Assembly: GCA_002343325.1 (NCBI GenBank)
Contig: DDSG01000080.1
Location: 728-10,864 of the forward strand
Source of the DNA: Phycisphaerales bacterium UBA2396
Lineage (GTDB): Bacteria; Planctomycetota; Phycisphaerae; Phycisphaerales; UBA1924
DNA: 10,137 bases
Direction: 5' to 3'
Positions 6,156-10,137 of the stretch are shown in pieces. The position numbers and the translations under genes were made by a program. The first letter of the stretch is position 1. Every line of letters starts with the position of its first letter. The notes under the pieces were generated by a model. It made no database searches, was not told where the DNA came from, and saw only the letters and a program-made list of their open reading frames with translations.

Positions 6156-6229
6156 TGGGCGCGACAGGACTCGAACCTGTGACCTCGGCTATGTGACAGC
6201 CGCGTTCTAGCCAACTGAACTACGCGCCC
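6156..6229 (-). tRNA. tRNA-Val (anticodon CAC)
   Basis: The minus strand folds into a complete cloverleaf of 74 bases including the discriminator. The acceptor stem GGGCGCG/CGCGCCC is fully paired. The D-arm is GTTC/GAAC with A14, G18G19 and A21. The anticodon stem is CGGCT/AGCCG with loop GTCACAT, giving U33 and anticodon CAC (6193-6195) for GUG codons. The variable loop is 5 bases, and the T-arm is ACAGG/CCTGT with TTCGAGT. The discriminator is A73, the expected valine identity base together with A35 and C36. CCA is not encoded. Position 32/38 is G/U, less usual than pyrimidine-32. Asp (GTC) was considered, but shifting the loop would break the stem. Confidence 0.96.
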
Positions 6230-6258
6230 GATGCGGGGGGATCCCCGCCGGGGACGGG

Positions 6259-6287
6259 AGTTTAGCCGCATTCCGGGCCGGTGTCAC
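6259..6287 (-). promoter_or_regulatory. Probable promoter of tRNA-Val
   Basis: On the minus strand, GTGACA (complement of 6282-6287; one mismatch to TTGACA) and TAAACT (complement of 6259-6264; four of six to TATAAT) are separated by exactly 17 bases. A start about 7 bases further on would leave a leader of some 20 bases before the mature tRNA 5' end at 6229. Confidence 0.55.
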
Positions 6288-6400
6288 GTCCGGCGGGGCA
6301 ACCTGCGGGAAGTGGGGGTGAGAGGTCTGAGCGCATCCTTTGCGCGGATTAAGCCGGATCCCATCAGGGGTTGGCGATCATCTCTTCCGAGAGACAAGAG

Positions 6401-6416
6401 CCCCCCGCGCGGGGGG
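6401..6416. repeat. GC-only perfect palindrome in the leader of the PEP-CTERM-like gene
   Basis: Six C, then GCGC, then six G, form a 16-base perfect palindrome that could fold as a very stable hairpin 32 bases before the ATG at 6449 (20 bases before the ribosome binding site). No clear T-run follows. It may act as a 5' UTR stabiliser or be leftover terminator-like structure. The rest of 6230-6448 holds the tRNA promoter and a small 5-bp stem (6331-6345, GCGCA/TGCGC); I see no convincing plus-strand promoter. Confidence 0.5.
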
Positions 6417-6448
6417 TGTCGGTTGTGTTGATTTCGAGGAGAAGAGCA

Positions 6449-7111
6449 ATGATGAGCAAGACCGTTTCCGTGTTGGCCGCGATCGTGGTGGCGGGCGTGG
6501 CGCAGGCCGACGTGATCACCCAGTGGAACTTCAACACCGAGAGCACGATGGCGAGCATCGGCGCGGGCACCGCGTCGCTGGTTGGTGGAACGACGGCGAC
6601 GTTCGCTGCGGGCGGCCCGTCCGACCCGGCGGCGACCGACCGCGCCTGGAACACGTCGACGTACGCCGCTCAGAACACGGGGAGTGGGACGCGCGGCGTG
6701 GCGTTCTTTGTCGATGTGTCGAACTACACGAACATCAACATCTCGTTCGACCACCGCTTCAGCAACACGTCCAACCGCTTCGCGGACGTCCAGATCACGA
6801 CCGACGGCGGGACGACCTGGACCTCCATCGGCGGGTACGAGAACACCCTCGGCGGCGACCAGTGGCTTGTCCGTTCGGCCGACCTCTCCGCCGTCAGCGG
6901 CGTCTCCAACAACTCGCTCTTTGGCTTCCGCGTGATGTCGGTCTTCGGGCCTGCGGGCGGCTACGTCGCCTCGAACCCGGGCAGCAACTACGCCACCTCG
7001 GGCACGTGGCGCTTCGACTACGTGACGGTCGAAGGGACCTTCATCCCGACCCCCGGCGCGATGGGCCTGCTGGCTCTGGGCACGCTGATGGCCGGCCGTC
7101 GGCGTCGTTGA
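6449..7111 (+). CDS. PEP-CTERM-like exported protein
   Basis: 220-residue protein with an N-terminal signal peptide (hydrophobic 'VSVLAAIVVAGVAQA', cleavage expected near residue 20). A Gly/Ser/Thr/Asn-rich beta-type body follows ('WNFNT', 'GVAFFVDVSNYTNINISFDHRFS', 'DVQITTDGGTTW', 'TWRFDYVTVEGTF'). The C-terminus is a sorting-tail variant, 'IPTPGAMGLLALGTLMAGRRRR': a PTPG motif, a hydrophobic segment and four Arg. This tripartite tail is the PEP-CTERM/exosortase type common in planctomycetes, where the enzyme replaces the tail to anchor or release the protein. AGGAG (6437-6441) lies 7 bases before the ATG at 6449; a second ATG follows immediately. The frame stays open upstream to 6371, but without a signal peptide at that start. 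The body resembles a jelly-roll or discoidin-like fold, but ligand and role are unknown. Confidence 0.87.
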   Translation: MMSKTVSVLAAIVVAGVAQADVITQWNFNTESTMASIGAGTASLVGGTTATFAAGGPSDPAATDRAWNTSTYAAQNTGSGTRGVAFFVDVSNYTNINISFDHRFSNTSNRFADVQITTDGGTTWTSIGGYENTLGGDQWLVRSADLSAVSGVSNNSLFGFRVMSVFGPAGGYVASNPGSNYATSGTWRFDYVTVEGTFIPTPGAMGLLALGTLMAGRRRR

Positions 7112-7137
7112 ACTCGCGCGATCTCGTTGATTGACCG

Positions 7138-7170
7138 GGGCCGGTCCGTTCGAAGCGGGCCGGCCCTTTT
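7138..7170 (+). terminator. Intrinsic terminator of the PEP-CTERM-like gene
   Basis: An 11-bp GC-rich stem (7138-7148 with 7156-7166, one G-U pair) encloses loop TTCGAAG and is followed by TTTT (7167-7170). It lies 26 bases after the stop at 7111, separating this gene from the downstream channel gene. Confidence 0.85.
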
Positions 7171-7257
7171 GATTGGCCCGATCGATCGGTCGGTGGGTAC
7201 GATGCCGCGCCGCGTGCCGAGGAAGGACATCCCGTCGCCGGCGGGAGATCATCGGCC

Positions 7258-8145
7258 ATGTCAGCTCGTGCGATCATGTTCGGACAGGTTCTGGGTGCGG
7301 CGGATCCAACCAAGGCCGCGGTCGAGGTGACCCAGTGGGCGACCAAACTCGGAATCGAGTGGGGTGGCAAGATCCTGGGCGTCATCGTTCTGCTCATTAT
7401 CGCCTGGATGCTCGGCGGGTGGGCGAGGCGGGCGGTGGGTCGCCTCCTGGATCGGCCGCAGATTGACAAGACCGTGGGGCGGTTCCTGGGGAATCTCGCC
7501 CGGTGGATCGTCATCGGCCTCGCGGTGATCGCGTGCCTGGGGTTCTTCGGGTTCAATATCACGAGCGTCGCCGCCCTGGTGGGTGCCGCCGGCCTGACGA
7601 TCGGCCTGGCGCTGCAGGGGTCATTGGCGAACTTGGCGGCGGGGATCATGCTGCTGGTGCTCCGCCCGTTCAAGATCGGCGATGTGGTGCAGTTGTCGGG
7701 GCAGACGGGCCGGATCGACGACATCGATCTCTTCAACACGAAGCTCGACACGGGCGACAACCGCCGCATGATCATCCCGAACGGGCAGATCTTCGGGAAC
7801 ACGATCGAGAACATCACGCACCACGCGTGGCGACGCTGCGACGTGAACGTCGGCACCGCGTACAACGGCGACCTCAAGGTCGTGCGGGCGGTGCTCCGCA
7901 AAGCTGCCCAGTCGATCACAGAGAGAGACTCGGCACGCGAGGTGGAGGTGTCGCTCCAGGCGCTCGGTTTGCATGCGATTGAGTGGACGGTGCAGGTGTG
8001 GGTGCCGACGGGTTCGTACGGCTCGTGCCGCGATCGCCTGCTCGAAACCATCAAGAACGAGCTCGACGCGGTTGGCGTCTCGATCCCCTTCCCGCAAATG
8101 GAAGTGTGGTTCCGCAATCCGGTTGATGTCTCGCGCGGGAGCTAA
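7258..8145 (+). CDS. mscS: MscS-family small-conductance mechanosensitive channel
   Basis: 295-residue inner-membrane channel, close in length to E. coli MscS (286). It opens under membrane tension to release solutes during osmotic downshock. Helices TM1 (about 38-56), TM2 (80-98) and pore-lining TM3 (102-135) are visible. TM3 contains the Gly/Ala-rich 'GAAGLTIGLALQGSLANLAAGIMLL' run and leads into 'RPFKIGD' (136-142) and the beta domain ('GRIDDIDLFNTKL', 'IIPNGQIFGNTIEN'). The C-terminal alpha/beta domain ends with the conserved 'IPFPQ' (276-280). GGGAG (7243-7247) lies 10 bases before the ATG; an alternative ATG at 7276 would drop six residues. It converges on ispD, with only 7 bases between the stops. 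The family is certain; the paralog class is not resolvable here. Confidence 0.94.
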   Translation: MSARAIMFGQVLGAADPTKAAVEVTQWATKLGIEWGGKILGVIVLLIIAWMLGGWARRAVGRLLDRPQIDKTVGRFLGNLARWIVIGLAVIACLGFFGFNITSVAALVGAAGLTIGLALQGSLANLAAGIMLLVLRPFKIGDVVQLSGQTGRIDDIDLFNTKLDTGDNRRMIIPNGQIFGNTIENITHHAWRRCDVNVGTAYNGDLKVVRAVLRKAAQSITERDSAREVEVSLQALGLHAIEWTVQVWVPTGSYGSCRDRLLETIKNELDAVGVSIPFPQMEVWFRNPVDVSRGS

Positions 8146-8152
8146 GCGGAGA

Positions 8153-8950
8153 TCAGAACCGTCGTGCGGCCGAGGACGACGAGGGCGCGGCAACGCCAAG
8201 GACGAGCCTCGCAAGGGCAAGGTCCTCGGCCGTGGTGATCTTGAGGTTGCGAGGGTCCCCTCTGACCACGGCGACGGGTTCGCCCAGGCGTTCAACCAGC
8301 GAGGCGTCGTCCGTGGCCTGATCAATCTCACCCGCGTACGCGCGGCGGAGCAGCCCGACCTCGAAGACCTGGGGCGTCTGGATCTGCCAGACCCCGTCGC
8401 GAGGAACGGTGCGTTCGACGACACGAAGTCGCTCCCCGGCGGAGGGATCAACGCCCAGAATCGCCGCGACTGGATCGTCGGCGGGCAGGGCGGGCTGGTC
8501 GGTCTGTCGGACGGCCTTGAGCGTGTCGCCGCAGGGAATGCCGGGGATGGCGGCGCCGTGGGCGCGGGCGGCGTCGAAGACGGCCTCGATGAGCGTGACG
8601 GGCGTGCAGGGCCTGGCCGCGTCGTGCACGGCGACGTGCGTCGCCTCGGCGGGCACCTCGCGCAGGGCGTTGGCGACGGATTGGGCGCGGTGCGCCCCGC
8701 CCGCGATCAGGCGTGCGCCCATGAGCGACAGGCGGTCGCCGTGGCGCTGGCGGAAGGCGGCGAGATCGGAGGGGTCCTGCGGTCCGGCGACGATGATCCA
8801 CTCGACGCGGTCGGCCTTGGAGAAGGTTTCGATCGCGCGTTGCAGGACGGACTTGCCGCCGAGGTCCTCGTCGAGCTTGTGGCGGAGCCCGCCCGAAGCA
8901 AGGAAGCGTGTGGACCCGCCCGCCGCCGCAATGATCACCGCGATGCGCAT
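8153..8950 (-). CDS. ispD: IspD, 2-C-methyl-D-erythritol 4-phosphate cytidylyltransferase
   Basis: 265-residue cytoplasmic enzyme of the MEP isoprenoid pathway; it forms CDP-methylerythritol from MEP and CTP. Motifs in order: nucleotide-binding loop AAAGGSTRF (8-16, Arg15), Lys25, 'VHDAARP' (108-114), 'GDTLK' (141-145), 'QTPQVF' (191-196), 'TDDASLVE' (213-220) and 'GDPRNLKITTAEDL' (231-244, Lys237). About 230 residues is usual; the extra length lies in a segment at about 149-185 and in a Ser/Ala tail. The loop reads AAAGGSTRF rather than the common AAAGSGTRM. No Shine-Dalgarno is visible, and the start codon lies inside a 10-base palindrome (8945-8954). Only 29 bases separate it from the upstream dockerin-protein gene on the same strand, so readthrough is possible. 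Confidence 0.94.
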   Translation of the reverse strand: MRIAVIIAAAGGSTRFLASGGLRHKLDEDLGGKSVLQRAIETFSKADRVEWIIVAGPQDPSDLAAFRQRHGDRLSLMGARLIAGGAHRAQSVANALREVPAEATHVAVHDAARPCTPVTLIEAVFDAARAHGAAIPGIPCGDTLKAVRQTDQPALPADDPVAAILGVDPSAGERLRVVERTVPRDGVWQIQTPQVFEVGLLRRAYAGEIDQATDDASLVERLGEPVAVVRGDPRNLKITTAEDLALARLVLGVAAPSSSSAARRF

Positions 8951-8979
8951 GCGCGATGGTACGCGTGTGCGGGGTCGGC

Positions 8980-10017
8980 TTAGTCGCAGCCGCTCTCGAA
9001 GAGCTCGATGAACTCGACGTAATCGAGGAAGTCGAGGAACCCGTCGCCGTCGACGTCGGCGATGGGGTTGCCGTTCTCGAAGGCGTTGACGAAGTCGAAG
9101 AAGTCAAAGACGTCGATGAACCCGTCGCAGGTGAAGTCGGCGGGGCACATGGTGAGCGTGGCGGTGGAGGTGGTGACGGCCCCGCAGCCGGCGGTGGCGG
9201 TGCAGCGGTAGTTCTTCGCGTCGCCGGCGGTGGTGGAGAGGAGCCTCATCGACGAGGTGAGCCCGCCGCCGGAGGTGGTGATGGAGACGACGGAGAAGCC
9301 GCCGGGGCCCGCGCCGCCGTTGGTGAGGGCGGTCCAGACGCCGGGTGCGGTCTCGGCCTCCCAGACGTAGGTGAAGGGGGTGGTGCCGGCGAAGGAGGCG
9401 GAGAGGGTCTTGTTGCCGCCGGGGCAGATGGTCCCGCCCTGGGGCTGGGTAGAGACGGCGGCGCAGAGGGCGGCGGAGGAAATGTCAACGTCGTCGAAGC
9501 AGAGCTGCCCCCCGCTCACGAGCTGGACCGCGACGGTGATGGGGCGGCCGACGGCGGCGTCGCCGGGGAGCACGTTGGCGGTGAGCGTGTCGGTGCGGAA
9601 GGAGCCGATGGGGGGGTTGCTGAGCTGGGTGGTGGCGACGGCCGTGGTGCCGTTGAGCAGCGTGAGGCGATAGACGACCGAGTTGGCAAAGTCGGTGCGG
9701 CGTCCGCTGCGGACGGTGAAGGTGTAGGTGGTGTTGGCGGCGAAGGTGGTGGCGAGTGCCTGCCGGAGGAAGCCCGCGCCGCCGGTGGTGCCGAGGAAGG
9801 CGACGTTGGCGCCGTCGTCGGCCTCGCCGGGGAACATCGAGGTGGAGGGATTCAGGATGCCCGCATCCCCAAAGCCGGTCCAACTCGGGGTGGTGCGGGT
9901 GAAGCCGCCGTCGGCCAGGGCGGGGCTCTCGAAGCTGGGGTTGAGGATCTGGGCGAGGGCCGGGGAGGCGGCCAGGAGTGAGAAGAGGCATGCGGCGTGC
10001 GGGCGGGGGAGGACCAT
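8980..10017 (-). CDS. Secreted protein with Ig-like domain and GC-type dockerin-like tail
   Basis: 345-residue exported protein. The signal peptide spans 1-22 (cleavage likely after 'SPALA'). An N-terminal beta domain (about 24-183, 'ILNPSFESPALADGGFT', 'PSWTGFGDAGILNPS', 'FDDVDIS') resembles carbohydrate-binding-like domains of planctomycete surface proteins, including those annotated as HpiC1-cyclase-like. An Ig-like domain (about 186-290) has 'QPQGGTICPGG' and 'YRCTATAGCG' with a likely disulfide. The tail (291-345) is a GC-type dockerin-like duplicated EF-hand: 'CPADFTCDGFIDVFDFFDFVNAF' and 'DVDGDGFLDFLDYVEFIELF', ending GC-D. In the first loop Cys297 and Asp298 occupy the usual Gly-Asp positions. 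AAGGAG (complement of 10025-10030) lies 7 bases from the ATG. Role inferred: surface or extracellular attachment; the ligand is unknown. Confidence 0.88.
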   Translation of the reverse strand: MVLPRPHAACLFSLLAASPALAQILNPSFESPALADGGFTRTTPSWTGFGDAGILNPSTSMFPGEADDGANVAFLGTTGGAGFLRQALATTFAANTTYTFTVRSGRRTDFANSVVYRLTLLNGTTAVATTQLSNPPIGSFRTDTLTANVLPGDAAVGRPITVAVQLVSGGQLCFDDVDISSAALCAAVSTQPQGGTICPGGNKTLSASFAGTTPFTYVWEAETAPGVWTALTNGGAGPGGFSVVSITTSGGGLTSSMRLLSTTAGDAKNYRCTATAGCGAVTTSTATLTMCPADFTCDGFIDVFDFFDFVNAFENGNPIADVDGDGFLDFLDYVEFIELFESGCD

Positions 10018-10063
10018 GAATGCACTCCTTGGGCGGGGCGCGGAGGGGGCGCCCCGTGGGCAG

Positions 10064-10094
10064 AGTATCGAGCCGTCGCTCGGCCAGGCGTGAA
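10064..10094 (-). promoter_or_regulatory. Weak candidate promoter of the dockerin-protein gene
   Basis: On the minus strand, TTCACG (complement of 10089-10094) and GATACT (complement of 10064-10069) are spaced 19 bases apart, each matching four of six consensus bases. The patch is less GC-rich than its surroundings and lies about 47 bases before the start codon. Confidence 0.25.
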
Positions 10095-10124
10095 AAGGCG
10101 GTCGGGTTTGGGATGGGGATGGTG

Positions 10125-10137
10125 AGATCGGAAGAGC
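10125..10137 (+). other. Untrimmed Illumina adapter sequence at the contig end
   Basis: The last 13 bases, AGATCGGAAGAGC, are identical to the common start of Illumina TruSeq adapters. Their position at the very end of the window makes carry-over from read-through of a short insert far more likely than genomic origin. These bases, and possibly a few before them, should not be treated as genome. Confidence 0.93.

Noticed and set aside
6156..6229. Reading the tRNA as Asp (GTC) or His
   Set aside because: The 5-bp anticodon stem CGGCT/AGCCG fixes the loop as GTCACAT with anticodon CAC; shifting it breaks pairing, and A73 fits Val.
7178..7189. Perfect palindrome CCGATCGATCGG between the terminator and mscS
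   Set aside because: It consists of GATC-type repeats common in GC-rich DNA and lies too close to the terminator to judge; no clear promoter aligns with it.
8956..9981. 341-codon plus-strand frame
   Set aside because: It is the antisense shadow of the Ig/dockerin protein: almost entirely Gly, Glu, Val and Ala, with no signal peptide or motif, while the minus strand has a signal peptide, domains and a ribosome site.
1..10137. CRISPR array, insertion sequence, transposase, phage or rRNA genes
   Set aside because: No repeat-spacer pattern, transposase motifs, terminal repeats or rRNA segments were seen on either strand.

Overview
The window is high-GC DNA, most likely from a denitrifying planctomycete of the Phycisphaerae lineage. 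Three things suggest this: a PEP-CTERM-like surface protein ending in a 'PTPGA...RRRR' tail, a secreted protein ending in a GC-type dockerin-like module, and a nos (nitrous oxide reductase maturation) cluster. The taxon is inferred from protein style, since no ribosomal marker is present. The far end (10125-10137) is an exact match to the start of the standard Illumina adapter, so this is probably a contig end carrying untrimmed read sequence.

Positions 1-5539, + strand, form one tightly packed block. It runs nosD (5' end cut off), nosF, nosY, nosL, an Rrf2-family regulator, ric (di-iron Fe-S repair protein of the YtfE/ScdA/DnrN type), a four-helix CopD-like membrane protein, and a lipoprotein with two YHS/TRASH-like cysteine modules. 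Six of the seven gene junctions are 4-base start/stop overlaps (five ATGA, one GTGA), and the seventh is a 22-base gap. This looks like one transcription unit joining copper delivery to N2O reductase (NosDFY, NosL) with protection from nitric oxide damage (Rrf2, RIC). The CopD-like protein and the double-cysteine lipoprotein look like uncharacterised metal-handling partners. A second Rrf2 regulator, clearly a paralog of the first, follows at 5649-6098. It has its own spacer, which holds a promoter/operator-like inverted repeat.

Positions 6125-6311 hold a terminator hairpin with its strong T-tract on the minus strand, a minus-strand tRNA-Val(CAC), and a plausible promoter for that tRNA.

Positions 6449-10137 look like ordinary chromosome: a PEP-CTERM-like exported protein with a good terminator, an MscS-type mechanosensitive channel, a convergent ispD (MEP isoprenoid pathway) and, on the minus strand upstream of ispD, a secreted Ig-like/dockerin protein. 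There is no gene-free stretch longer than 300 bases. I see no CRISPR array, insertion sequence, rRNA or replication origin.
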